From Verrucomicrobia bacterium UBA3761 (GTDB taxonomy: Bacteria; Verrucomicrobiota; Kiritimatiellia; RFP12; UBA1067): a stretch of DNA of 29,024 bases. Under the pieces are notes generated by a model. The model made no database searches, was not told the origin of the DNA, and saw only the letters and a list, made by a program, of their open reading frames with translations. The position numbers were made by a program, and so were the translations under genes. The stretch lies in assembly GCA_002371135.1 (NCBI GenBank), contig DFGB01000044.1:1-29024 (forward strand), read 5' to 3'. Within the stretch, counting starts at the first letter, position 1, and the number at the start of each line of letters is the position of its first letter. Below, piece after piece: positions 1-7,664 of this stretch.

Positions 1-23
1 TAAAAATCTATTGCATGCCATTG
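1..23. repeat. Terminal copy of an inverted-repeat element end
   Basis: The first 23 bases match, with two differences, the right end of the internal element at 22791-22976 and the reverse complement of the last 24 bases of the window. The window therefore starts inside or at the edge of a dispersed repeat, which suggests an assembly break rather than a biological boundary. Confidence 0.7.
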
Positions 24-70
24 TACAAAAACAGTGTCTTCAATGGTTTCGGTTTCGCGGGCGATTGCCA

Positions 71-904
71 TCAAGAGAATGTCAGCTCGGCGTTTTCTCC
101 GGCTTTGCGGCCGATGTCGTAGACGCGCTGCATGACGGCCGGGTCGTGGCAGACGCGCGAGATTTGCAGAGGCTCGTCCGGCGCAATAAGGACGGCCTTG
201 CCTGCCGCGACGCGCCCATCGATGTATTCAAGCGTTTTGTTGTACCAGACATGTCGGCTTTTCAGCGCTTCGTAAATGGCGGGATAACGTTGCAGCAGCG
301 GCTTTAGAAAACACATTCGCCTTTTCGGGAACTTGCGGTATCCACGCGGGCGCGTCGTTACAACGACATTGCGTTCATAGCCAAGCGACTCGAAGTAGCG
401 GAGCGGAATGCCGTCTGAAAGCCCGCCGTCGAGATAAAGCCCGCCGTCAATCGCCACAGGACGCGAGACGAGCGGCATAGACGCCGAGGCGCGTATCCAA
501 TCGAAAGCACGCTCGTCAGCCTTGTCGAGGCGCTTGTACACGCTCTTGCCTGTCGCGCAGTCTGTCGCGACGATGTGGAACTCCATGGGATTTGCCTCAA
601 ACGCCTTTGCGTCAAAGACGTCGAGTTCCATCGGGAGCGTCCGATAGCAGAACTCCGCCCCGAAGAGGTCGCCCGTTGTCAGGAGGGATTTCCACGAGCA
701 GTAGCGCGGGTCGCGGGCGTAGCGCTTGTTGTAGCGGATGACGCGGCCTATCTGCCCGCTCTTGTAGTTGCAGCCGAAGCACGCGCCGGCCGATACGCCG
801 ACAAGCCCGTCGAACTTGACGCCGCGCTCCATGAGAACATCGAGAACGCCCGCCGTGAACAGCCCGCGCATCGCCCCGCCTTCAAGCACAATACCGGTTT
901 TCAT
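71..904 (-). CDS. Patatin-like phospholipase family protein
   Basis: A 277-residue serine lipase-like protein of the patatin family, resembling the YjjU group; such enzymes cleave acyl chains from lipids. The glycine-rich oxyanion segment LEGGAMRG lies at residues 7-14. The nucleophile elbow GVSAG is at 36-40 (Ser38), and the catalytic Asp of the DGG motif is in YLDGG (Asp159), so the Ser-Asp dyad is complete. I see no signal peptide. The start at 904 is preferred over the upstream ATG at 967 because GGAG lies about 11 nt ahead and the lipase domain begins at once. It is the last minus-strand gene before the window edge and stands apart from its neighbour by about 370 bp. The substrate cannot be told from sequence. 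Confidence 0.9.
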   Translation of the reverse strand: MKTGIVLEGGAMRGLFTAGVLDVLMERGVKFDGLVGVSAGACFGCNYKSGQIGRVIRYNKRYARDPRYCSWKSLLTTGDLFGAEFCYRTLPMELDVFDAKAFEANPMEFHIVATDCATGKSVYKRLDKADERAFDWIRASASMPLVSRPVAIDGGLYLDGGLSDGIPLRYFESLGYERNVVVTTRPRGYRKFPKRRMCFLKPLLQRYPAIYEALKSRHVWYNKTLEYIDGRVAAGKAVLIAPDEPLQISRVCHDPAVMQRVYDIGRKAGENAELTFS

Positions 905-1270
905 AATGTCTACATCTCCGTAAGGGACTGTAAAAGAATAACTCAGGCAAGTCCAAAACCGCATCAATGTTTAACACAGAGGCACTCAAGTTGCACAGAG
1001 TATATTGTCATTTTTCATGATTATTGTGCCGGCCAAAGTTTTCGTCAGTATTTTTATCTCAGAGACCCGAGAGGCCCGAGAGCAAGAAAAGACCGCCTGA
1101 ACTTTACGTTCTCCCAAGTCTCTGCGATAAATAGTGAACTTATTATGCCCACCACAATAAAATCCACCGTCGGTTCCTTTTGAAGGCGCGATCAGAATTG
1201 AATGCTTAATCGCAGGCCTCTCGGGGTGCCACAGAGCGCAGTTTGAGCGTAATCTCCATTGTTTGCCTTT
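905..1270. other. Gene-free spacer with degenerate repeat remnants
   Basis: No credible gene. It holds a degraded inverted repeat (1053-1131), and around 970-1000 a sequence resembling the same CAGAG-rich family. I see no convincing promoter for the lipase gene in it. Confidence 0.5.
1053..1131. repeat. Degenerate CGCAGAGAC-type inverted repeat
   Basis: Arms 1053-1073 and 1111-1131 pair at 17 of 21 positions. They share the core TTTATCGCAGAGAC with the element at 22791-22976 and the fragment at 27970-27999. It looks like an old copy of the same palindromic element. Confidence 0.55.
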
Positions 1271-1819
1271 TCAGGCGTTCAATCCCGCTTCGTATGCTTC
1301 GCGCATCGCGGGGAGAGAGCGGATTTCGCCTTTTTCGTAAGCGCCAGTGCCGTAGATGACGCCGCGCTCGATGCTGCCTTCCATGCAGTCGCGCATGAAG
1401 CCTCGCAACCCCTCAAGTGTCGCGTTCATCATTTCACGATTCGTGTCTGCGGCGGTGATTACGAGCCAGAACTCCGTGCCATTGAATCGCCCGAACTCGT
1501 TCCAGCGAGACACGGTGCGGTCGATGAGCGCCTTCAATTGTGCATCCATCGAATAGAAATAGACCGGGGTGGCGAGGACGATTGAATCCACTGAAAGCAT
1601 CTTCTCGATTATTGCGTTCGCGTCGTCCTTTTTGCAGCACTTGCCAAGCTTCGTGCAGACGTAGCAGCCGGTGCAGTAGCCGACGTCCTTCTCTGCGAGG
1701 CGGATTTTCTCGACTTCATGTCCCGCCTCTATTGCGCCCCTGGCGAACTCGTCGCACAGGATGTCGCTGTTGCCGTTCTTCCTCGGCGATGCCGAGATGA
1801 TCAATATTTTCTTGCCCAT
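1271..1819 (-). CDS. Flavodoxin-fold NAD(P)H oxidoreductase with Cys-rich loop
   Basis: A 182-residue member of the NADPH-dependent FMN reductase / iron-sulfur flavoprotein superfamily. The FMN phosphate-binding loop SASPRKNGNSD is at residues 9-19 and a second FMN contact is at ATPVYFYSM (83-91). A cysteine-rich stretch with Cys49, Cys52, Cys55, Cys61 and Cys62 resembles the [4Fe-4S] ligand loop of iron-sulfur flavoproteins, but many relatives keep such cysteines without a proven cluster. AAAGGAG lies just upstream of the ATG, so the start is secure. A second, unrelated-in-detail flavodoxin-fold gene sits at 5792-6433. The electron acceptor is unknown; quinone or xenobiotic reduction is a guess from family. 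Confidence 0.88.
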   Translation of the reverse strand: MGKKILIISASPRKNGNSDILCDEFARGAIEAGHEVEKIRLAEKDVGYCTGCYVCTKLGKCCKKDDANAIIEKMLSVDSIVLATPVYFYSMDAQLKALIDRTVSRWNEFGRFNGTEFWLVITAADTNREMMNATLEGLRGFMRDCMEGSIERGVIYGTGAYEKGEIRSLPAMREAYEAGLNA

Positions 1820-1958
1820 GATTTTGTCTCCTTTTGGAGCTTTTGGATGGCTTTTGCCGGAACTCCGGCGCCGAGCGTGCGCGGCGGCAAGTCTTTTGCA
1901 ACCACCTAACCCGCGCCGGCTATTCCTCCGTCACCGATTGCCGCGCCGGAACAAATCT

Positions 1959-2996
1959 TCATTTCAGATTCTTCTTGTAGAATGCCGCGATGCGGTCGAA
2001 TGGAATCGCGTTCTTGCCCCCTCCGTCGTAGAGGTCGCAATGGCTCGCGTCGGGGACGATGACGAGTTCCTTGTTGTCGCCCGAGAGCTTCTTGAACGCC
2101 GTCTCTCCGAAGTAGCGGCTGTGTGCCTTTTCGCCGTGCATTACCATGACTGCGCTTTCTATTTCGTTAGCGTAGGCGAGCAGTTTCGCATTGAGGAACG
2201 AAAGCGCACTCGTCTTGTTCCAACCGCCGTTCGAGTTGAGAGAACGCGGATGGTAGCCGCGCGGGGTCTTGTAGTAGGCGTGGTAGTCCTTGAAGAACTG
2301 TGGCGCGTCGTCCGGTAAAACATCGGGAACACCGCCCGCGAGCTCCGCCCTTCCGGTCGCAAAGTCGGCATTGCGCTGGGTGTTCAGCTGGACGCGCTTC
2401 TCCCTGCGCTTATCGGCGGAATCTTCCGCGTCGAAGTATCCGTTTGCCGTGACGCGTGTCATGTCATACATCGTGGAGGCGAGCGTCGCCTTGACGCGCG
2501 TGTCGATTGCCGCCGCGTTGATGGCAAGCCCACCCCAGCCGCAGATGCCGCATATGCCGATCTTCCCGGAGTCGACGTCGTCTCGACTGACAAGGTAATC
2601 CACTGCCGCCTGGAAATCCTCGGTATTGATATCCGGCGAAGCGACATAGCGCGGCTCGCCGGACGATTCGCCCGTGTAGGACGGGTCGAACGCGATAGCG
2701 AGGAATCCGTACTCGGCGAGAGTCTGGGCATAGAGACCGCTCGCCTGCTCTTTCACCGCGCCGAACGGACCTGACACGGCAATCGCCGCGAGCCGCCCCG
2801 TCGCGCATTTAGGCTTGTATACATCCGCTGCAAGCGTGATGCCAAAGCGGTTCTTGAATGTGGCTCTCGAGTGTTCGACCTTTTCCGACTTCGGGAACGT
2901 CTTGTCCCATTCCTGATCCAGAGGGAGGGCTGTGCCTGTCGTGGCCGATGCGATTGCTGTTGTCATGATTATTGCTCCTATGATGAGTTTGTTCAT
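1959..2996 (-). CDS. Exported alpha/beta hydrolase
   Basis: A 345-residue alpha/beta hydrolase of the dienelactone-hydrolase/YcjY-like type. Residues 1-24 form a signal peptide (short basic start, hydrophobic stretch, small residues before ALPLD), so it probably acts outside the cytoplasm. The nucleophile elbow reads GICGICGWGG (147-156), with cysteine where serine is usual; relatives in this subgroup carry a similar GIC motif. A likely catalytic histidine is in ASHCDLYD near the C terminus. The start at 2996 is chosen over 3122 because AGGAG lies 7 nt upstream and the signal peptide begins there; the longer form would start inside the Nudix gene. Substrate unknown. Confidence 0.87.
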   Translation of the reverse strand: MNKLIIGAIIMTTAIASATTGTALPLDQEWDKTFPKSEKVEHSRATFKNRFGITLAADVYKPKCATGRLAAIAVSGPFGAVKEQASGLYAQTLAEYGFLAIAFDPSYTGESSGEPRYVASPDINTEDFQAAVDYLVSRDDVDSGKIGICGICGWGGLAINAAAIDTRVKATLASTMYDMTRVTANGYFDAEDSADKRREKRVQLNTQRNADFATGRAELAGGVPDVLPDDAPQFFKDYHAYYKTPRGYHPRSLNSNGGWNKTSALSFLNAKLLAYANEIESAVMVMHGEKAHSRYFGETAFKKLSGDNKELVIVPDASHCDLYDGGGKNAIPFDRIAAFYKKNLK

Positions 2997-3030
2997 TTTG
3001 TCGCTCCTGGAGGTTGGTTTTGCTTCTTGT

Positions 3031-3059
3031 AAATTTGGTTCACGCCGTGAGCCGAATTT
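3031..3059. repeat. REP-like palindrome
   Basis: A 29-nt palindrome with 14-nt arms (3031-3044 and 3046-3059) around one base. Twelve positions pair by Watson-Crick rules and the other two can pair as G-U in RNA. It sits between the Nudix gene and the hydrolase start codon. No T-run follows, so it is not a standard terminator. Confidence 0.65.
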
Positions 3060-3111
3060 CCTCCTGGCAGTCGAACTCGCAGAGTTTGGCGGCCAGGGGC
3101 ATTCCCATCGG

Positions 3112-3648
3112 CTACCTCGCAAGTTTCCAGCAGAGCCAGGCGGAGAGGGTCTTCGAGTCGAAGATTGTGCCGTTGCGAATGCCGTCCTCGACTTCCGATT
3201 CCGATAGGGCTACGGGATGCACATTCTCGTCCGGGTCCTGGGCTTGGGCATGGGCCGATTCTGAAAGTTCCGCGAAATAGAGATGGATGCGCTCCTCGCA
3301 GTATCCGGGTGTGCAGATGATGGTTGTGAGGAACTTGATACTCGTCACATCGTATCCCGTCTCTTCGGCGGTTTCGCGTTTCGCGCCTTCGATCGGGTCC
3401 TCTCCCTGTTCAAGTCCTCCGGCGATAACTTCGACGAGCGCCTCTTCCGCCGCCTTGCGGTACTGCTTGACGAATACAAACTTCCCGTCTGGACGGCGGG
3501 CGAGAATCGCGACGGCGTTGCCATGACGGATTACCTCGCGTTTCGCCTTGCGTCCATCGGGCAATTCTATGTCGAGAAGATCGACGCTGATAATCTTCCC
3601 CGTGTACTTGCGCTCTGTCGCAAGCGTCTTTTCCGTCAGGTCTGTCAT
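3112..3648 (-). CDS. Nudix hydrolase, ADP-ribose pyrophosphatase type
   Basis: A 178-residue Nudix enzyme. The Nudix box is complete (residues 77-99, Gx5Ex7REx2EExG) and KQYR at 61-64 is typical of the ADP-ribose pyrophosphatase branch, which splits ADP-ribose to AMP and ribose 5-phosphate using Mg2+. The start at 3648 gives an ATGA overlap with the stop of the upstream YunG/SDR gene and has GGAG 9 nt ahead. The alternative ATG at 3663 has no ribosome site. It is the last gene of an overlapping operon whose second gene is a macro domain, fitting a role downstream of O-acetyl-ADP-ribose or ADP-ribose release. That pathway link is inference. Confidence 0.92.
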   Translation of the reverse strand: MTDLTEKTLATERKYTGKIISVDLLDIELPDGRKAKREVIRHGNAVAILARRPDGKFVFVKQYRKAAEEALVEVIAGGLEQGEDPIEGAKRETAEETGYDVTSIKFLTTIICTPGYCEERIHLYFAELSESAHAQAQDPDENVHPVALSESEVEDGIRNGTIFDSKTLSAWLCWKLAR

Positions 3649-4811
3649 TTCGTAAATCTCCATCCGAAGTCGTTATGGTAGATCATGTTGCGGGTCATGC
3701 CTCCATCGATGCAGATGTTCTCGCCCGTGATGAAACCCGCTTTGTCCGAGGCGAGGTATAGAACCATGTTTGCGATGTCCATAGGAATCCCGACGCGCCC
3801 CGAGAAATGTTGCGAGGCGTCCGGACCAGCGTAGGTTTTCCCTGTCGTGTCTATCCAGCCGGGCGAGATTGAGTTTACGCGAACGCGTCCGGCGAGGCTG
3901 GCGGCAAGCGCGTGCGTGAGTGCGGCGATGCCGCCCTTGGCGGCTGTGTAGCTCTCCGTCTGCGGCTGGCTCATCCTGTCGCGGGAGGACGAGATGTTGA
4001 CGATGGACGCACCTTCGGCGAAGTTGTCCTTGAAGAGTTTTGCAAGGTAGAATGGCGCGACTACGCCGACGGCTTGCGCGTATGCGAACTCTTCGTATGT
4101 GCATTCGTCGATGCCCTTGAAGAGAGGCATTGCGTTGTTGACGAGAACATCGACCTTGCCGCTCTTCGCGATGACGTCAGCCGAGAATCGTTCCAGTGTT
4201 GCCTTGTCGGCAAGGTCGCCCACGAACCAAGGTCCATCCTGCTTGTCGATGATATGGACGGTTGCACCCTCGTGGCGGAAGCACTCGGCGATGCATTTGC
4301 CGATGCCTTGCGCTCCACCCGTCACGACGACAACTTTGTCTCTGAACTGCATATTCATGCCCTCAAAACAACCTTCGCGGCAATATTTCACTTCCAGCGA
4401 CTGTTGCAGAAGTGCAAGCTTCAGCAGATCGTAGCGTTGTTTCTTCTCCGCCTTGGCGAAGTGCGTCTCGCGCTTCTGCGGGAAGTTCAGCGTGTATTCG
4501 AGCGGATGGTCGAACTGCTCGCTCGTAAGGTCGAACACGGCATCTCCCACCACATTGAAACAATGGTAGTTGCCGTCGCCGAGCGGCACGCCATATACTT
4601 CGCCCCCGAAGATATCCTGTACGAGAAATGCCGTAATGGAGCATTGCCCGCAGGTTGGATTGGACTCGCTCCATTTCTCCTGCATACGCGGTGCGCACGT
4701 CTCCCGCCGCCAGCAGCCAAGCAGCAACCGGTAGAGACCGTCGAGCGAACCAACGAAAGCATACTCGCCGTTCGCCGGCTTCAAGTCGGAATGTTCGCTT
4801 CCATAGAACAT
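3645..4811 (-). CDS. YunG-like domain fused to short-chain dehydrogenase
   Basis: One open frame of 388 codons holding two domains. Residues ~15-135 resemble the YunG-like family: EKWSESNPTCGQC at 45-57, then FGGEVY, HCFN and FDLTSEQF. Residues 154-388 are a short-chain dehydrogenase with the nucleotide-binding TGGAQGIG (164-171), NNA (225-227), the catalytic YTAAK (Tyr288, Lys292) and a conserved DGG near the end. The linker 136-153 looks like read-through. GAGGG lies 7-8 nt before Met154 (ATG at 4352), so the dehydrogenase may also be made alone. The ORF start overlaps the macro-domain gene by 31 nt and its stop overlaps the Nudix start. The dehydrogenase substrate is unknown. Fusion versus a lost stop codon is open. 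Confidence 0.8.
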   Translation of the reverse strand: MFYGSEHSDLKPANGEYAFVGSLDGLYRLLLGCWRRETCAPRMQEKWSESNPTCGQCSITAFLVQDIFGGEVYGVPLGDGNYHCFNVVGDAVFDLTSEQFDHPLEYTLNFPQKRETHFAKAEKKQRYDLLKLALLQQSLEVKYCREGCFEGMNMQFRDKVVVVTGGAQGIGKCIAECFRHEGATVHIIDKQDGPWFVGDLADKATLERFSADVIAKSGKVDVLVNNAMPLFKGIDECTYEEFAYAQAVGVVAPFYLAKLFKDNFAEGASIVNISSSRDRMSQPQTESYTAAKGGIAALTHALAASLAGRVRVNSISPGWIDTTGKTYAGPDASQHFSGRVGIPMDIANMVLYLASDKAGFITGENICIDGGMTRNMIYHNDFGWRFTK

Positions 4812-5359
4812 GTCACGTCAACCTTTCTTTCATAGGTCGATTCTGATTTTCTCAGCAATTCGTCATAGACTCGTTTGTCATATCCAGAGAAGCAGCAGAA
4901 CACGACGTCGATGCATCTATGCGATTTGAGGAAGTTTCGTGTTTCTTGGATGGCAATCTTGGCGGCGTCTTCGATCGGGTAGCCGTAAACGCCTGTCGAG
5001 ATACAGGGGAACGCAACGGACTTGCAGCCGTTCTCTGCGGCGAGTGCGAGCGAATTGCGATAGCAGTTCGCCAACTTCTCCGGCTCGCCGTGTTGTCCGT
5101 CGCGGAACACCGGTCCGACCGTGTGTATGACAAACTTGGCCGGAAGTCTGAAGCCCGGCGTTATTCTTGCCTCGCCAGTCGGGCACCTCACGCCCGGACG
5201 CACTTCTGGAACCTTGAGACAGGCGTTGAACAACTCCTTGCCCGCCGCGCGGTGTATTGCGCCGTCAACTCCGCCACCACCAAGCATGACCTGATTGGCC
5301 GCATTTACGATGGCATCGACCTCAAGCATCGTGATGTCGCTTTGAACAATCGTTATCAC
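4781..5359 (-). CDS. Macro-domain protein, O-acetyl-ADP-ribose deacetylase-like
   Basis: A 192-residue macrodomain of the YmdB/MacroD type, which removes acetyl groups from O-acetyl-ADP-ribose or ADP-ribose from proteins. The ligand-binding loop DAIVNAANQ with the GGGGVDGAIH segment is at 15-36, and the phosphate loop ISTGVYGYP at 120-128. The ATG at 5359 overlaps the DUF1653 stop as ATGA, so the two are translationally coupled. The last ~20 residues are a tail beyond the normal domain and overlap the next gene. Together with the Nudix enzyme two genes on it suggests ADP-ribose turnover. Confidence 0.92.
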   Translation of the reverse strand: MITIVQSDITMLEVDAIVNAANQVMLGGGGVDGAIHRAAGKELFNACLKVPEVRPGVRCPTGEARITPGFRLPAKFVIHTVGPVFRDGQHGEPEKLANCYRNSLALAAENGCKSVAFPCISTGVYGYPIEDAAKIAIQETRNFLKSHRCIDVVFCCFSGYDKRVYDELLRKSESTYERKVDVTCSMEANIPT

Positions 5360-5598
5360 GCATGATCCTCCACAAGTTCAAATCGCTTCATGGTTTTTCC
5401 ATCACGCTCGACGGTCCCGAAGAACATCTTTGCAGGACGAACCCACAGGCCGCGTTCGCCATACAAAGCACGGTAGACGACTATCTCCTCAAGCGTCTCT
5501 GAGTTCTTTGCGAATCCCTCAAGACGATAGAGATTGCCTTTGAAATGCCGGAATGTCCGCCCGACCAGTTCTGTTTGAATTTCTGGCATGTTTCCCAT
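5356..5598 (-). CDS. DUF1653 domain protein
   Basis: An 80-residue soluble protein of the DUF1653 type, recognised from the pattern G.TFRHFKGNLYRLEGFAKNSETLEEIVVYRALYG split around residues 14-47 and the following WVRP..MF. The biochemical role of this family is not known to me. It is the first gene of the four-gene overlapping operon ending at 3112. A TATAAT-like -10 hexamer lies upstream on the minus strand within 5611-5625, but no good -35 is visible. The start at 5598 or the ATG at 5589 are both possible; neither has a strong ribosome site. Confidence 0.82.
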   Translation of the reverse strand: MGNMPEIQTELVGRTFRHFKGNLYRLEGFAKNSETLEEIVVYRALYGERGLWVRPAKMFFGTVERDGKTMKRFELVEDHA

Positions 5599-5791
5599 TT
5601 GCGCAACGCGCTATATTATATCAAAATCCAATCGTTCGGGATAGATGGCAGCTTTGCCATGCCTTTTCACCGCATCGCCGGCAAATCACAGGACGACAGA
5701 AATACACATTGTCATGCAATAAAAATCTCCCTGTGAGGCCCGAGAGGTCGGAGAAGGACGATGAAGTAGAAACATGATAGTGAAAATACGG

Positions 5792-6433
5792 TTATCGCCT
5801 CACGAAGTTGGTGAGTGCTTCTTCTTTTGCGGTTGGCGGCAGAATGCCAGCTTCGCGCCCGGCCTTGAGGCACTTCATCACATACACCATGTTGCGTGCG
5901 AGATTCCGAAGCGTCTGGACGCCTTCGCCATCCTCCGGCACGTCGTCCTTCGTCATCGCGTGAAACTCGTTCCAGTAGGTGCTGCCGATATTGAACATCT
6001 GCGAGATGCCGAAGTATTTGTTGAGAACGTCGTATGATGCGCTCGTACCCGCGCGACGTGCGACGACAACAGCCGCTCCAGGCTTGTGGCGCAGATTCTC
6101 GTATCCGTTGGCAAGGCGGCTGGAGAAGAAAAGTCTGTCGAGAAAACTCAGGATTCGCCCCGATGGATGTGCGTAATAGACGGGAGTTCCGAAAACGAAG
6201 CCGTCTGCAGTCTTTGCTTTCTCCGCAAACTCGTTGACGCCATCATTTGCGAAGACGCACCGTTTCATTTCGGCGCACTTGCCGCACGCGATGCAGTCTG
6301 CTATCGGCTTGCCGCCGACGGTGACGATTTCCGATTCCACGCCCTCGCCGGCGAACGCTTCGGCCATGATCTCAAGCCCGGCGTTCGTCGAACCATCGGG
6401 ATTGAAACTTCCATTGCGCATCAGCACTTTCAT
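5792..6433 (-). CDS. Flavodoxin family NAD(P)H-dependent oxidoreductase
   Basis: A 213-residue flavodoxin-fold protein of the NADPH-dependent FMN reductase superfamily. The FMN loop NGSFNPDGSTNAG is at residues 7-19, a cysteine loop CIACGKC at about 47-53 is followed by another Cys, and FGTPVYYAHPSG is near 80-91. The ATG at 6433 is preceded by AAGGAAAG. It lies in the minus-strand enzyme cluster next to a cupin and an aldo/keto reductase, a common grouping in anaerobes for detoxification or redox stress; the real substrate is unknown. A 75-bp palindrome lies 33 bp upstream of its start codon and could affect its expression. Confidence 0.88.
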   Translation of the reverse strand: MKVLMRNGSFNPDGSTNAGLEIMAEAFAGEGVESEIVTVGGKPIADCIACGKCAEMKRCVFANDGVNEFAEKAKTADGFVFGTPVYYAHPSGRILSFLDRLFFSSRLANGYENLRHKPGAAVVVARRAGTSASYDVLNKYFGISQMFNIGSTYWNEFHAMTKDDVPEDGEGVQTLRNLARNMVYVMKCLKAGREAGILPPTAKEEALTNFVRR

Positions 6434-6466
6434 TGTTTATCTTTCCTTGATTGTTTGGTTATTTTA

Positions 6467-6541
6467 TCTCACGCCGAGGGGTGGAGATGCGGAGGTTCTG
6501 TAATGCGACACAACTCCGCGTCTCCGCCCCTCCGCGTGAGA
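6467..6541. repeat. 75-bp palindromic element, gene-less copy
   Basis: Two 28-nt arms (6467-6494 and 6514-6541, 25 of 28 pairing) enclose a 19-nt loop. The arms match those that flank the GxxExxY gene at 7159-7625. The 12 bases to its left (6455-6466) are identical to those left of that element (7147-7158). It looks like a non-coding derivative of the larger unit. Confidence 0.85.
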
Positions 6542-6667
6542 CAGATTTCGCGGTGTACTACTTTGAGTTTACTCAACATCAAGAGCGGAAGCGCAAATAA
6601 TGTAATGGATCACAGAACGGCGTGGTACAGAAACTCCTGCGATTGACAAAGAGTCTCCTTCTTACGC

Positions 6668-7117
6668 CTACCACTTGACCGGCTCGGGTAGAATCGTGCC
6701 ATCGGCAGGAGTGACGCTGCCTGGCGTTGCGGCCTTGTATTGGACGCAGAGCATCGTGAGCGGCGTCGATCCGGTGTTGCGGACGGCGCGCTTGCCTGCG
6801 GGAGCGACGCGCACGACCGAACCCTCTTTTACAGGAATGTTCGTCCCATCGACCTGATACTCGCCCTCGCCCGAAAGGAAGAAGTAAAGTTCTTCGTGCT
6901 CCTTGTGGGTGTGGTAGAACCCGCCCTCCGTTCCTGGCGCGAAAACCTGCAGAGAGAAGTCCGCGCCTCCGGCCTTGACCGCCGTGCCGCCGAACACCTT
7001 GCCGGGAATCTTCACATCGGGGCCGAGTTCAAGAACGTAATCCTTGATTTCTGCAAGCGGGCCGATGTCGATCGCAGTCGCATTGGCGATATCCGCCGTT
7101 GTCTTTATTTCTTTCAT
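6668..7117 (-). CDS. Cupin-domain protein
   Basis: A 149-residue single-domain cupin. The metal-binding motif 1 is HTHKEHEELYFFLSGEG starting near residue 69, giving two His and one Glu ligand, and motif 2 follows with P-x6-R around 90-110. Cupins of this small type include sugar isomerases, dioxygenases and pure binding proteins, so no reaction can be assigned. The ATG at 7117 has AAAGGAAC about 8 nt upstream. It lies between the second flavodoxin gene and the GxxExxY unit; the left arm of that unit starts 41 bp upstream of its start codon. Confidence 0.88.
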   Translation of the reverse strand: MKEIKTTADIANATAIDIGPLAEIKDYVLELGPDVKIPGKVFGGTAVKAGGADFSLQVFAPGTEGGFYHTHKEHEELYFFLSGEGEYQVDGTNIPVKEGSVVRVAPAGKRAVRNTGSTPLTMLCVQYKAATPGSVTPADGTILPEPVKW

Positions 7118-7150
7118 TGTCTTGTTCCTTTCTTGTTTGGTTATTCTTGG

Positions 7151-7588
7151 TTATTTTATCTCACGCGGAGGGGCGGAGATGCGGAGATTTTGCTCGGATG
7201 GACGCGGCCCTGAATAGTCTCTCACAATCCGCAAATAGCCGTCTTTCAGCTTTTCCATGCCAAAGTTAACCAAGACGCCGACATGAAGTCCCGTCACAGT
7301 CAAATACGTCTTGACTTGTTTGGCAAATACAGGATGCATTTGCTCGGTTGACTTAAGTTCGACAATCACCATTCCGTCAACAAGCATATCCAATCTGAAA
7401 GCGGTATCTAGCAATGCCCCCTCATATTCAAGTGAAATGGGCTTTTGCCGTTCCACCTTATGTCCTCTCCGCTTCAGTTCCTCCGCAAGTAAGACCTCAT
7501 ACACGGACTCCAGCATTCCAGGGCCGAATTGTCTATGAATCTTGATTGATGAATCAAGAATATCCTGCGTTATCTCATTCTCAGTCAT
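7151..7588 (-). CDS. GxxExxY protein (PD-(D/E)XK nuclease-like)
   Basis: A 145-residue protein of the GxxExxY family (Pfam PDDEXK_3). The name-giving motif is GMLESVY at residues 25-31. The nuclease-like signature follows: a conserved Asp in FRLDMLVDG and ELK in VIVELKS, then a C-terminal LVNFG. The family has a predicted PD-(D/E)XK nuclease fold, but activity is unproven. The start at 7588 is chosen because the family domain begins there; the extra 28 codons of the longer frame are translated repeat. The last ~11 residues and the path to the stop codon are also encoded by the left repeat arm (7159-7186). The gene thus fills the inside of the inverted-repeat unit. Confidence 0.85.
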   Translation of the reverse strand: MTENEITQDILDSSIKIHRQFGPGMLESVYEVLLAEELKRRGHKVERQKPISLEYEGALLDTAFRLDMLVDGMVIVELKSTEQMHPVFAKQVKTYLTVTGLHVGVLVNFGMEKLKDGYLRIVRDYSGPRPSEQNLRISAPPREIK

Positions 7589-7625
7589 AAGACGCACCTC
7601 CGCATCTCCGCACCTCCGCGTGAGA
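7159..7625 (-). mobile_element. Candidate mobile unit: GxxExxY gene between 28-nt inverted repeats
   Basis: Left arm 7159-7186 and right arm 7598-7625 pair at 27 of 28 positions and enclose only the GxxExxY gene, whose ATG lies 10 nt inside the right arm. A gene-less copy with the same arms is 0.6 kb away and a solo arm lies 40 bp beyond the right arm. Left flanks of the two full elements share 12 identical bases. I see no recognised transposase and no clear target-site duplication, so mobility is inferred only. Confidence 0.5.
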
Positions 7626-7664
7626 TTAAACTGACAACATGAACGAACAGTATAGAGACGACTT

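Noticed and set aside
6543..6667. Short minus-strand ORF running through the palindrome at 6467-6541
   Set aside because: Its ~36 codons are mostly translated repeat (LTRRGGDAE type), with no ribosome site or conserved feature.
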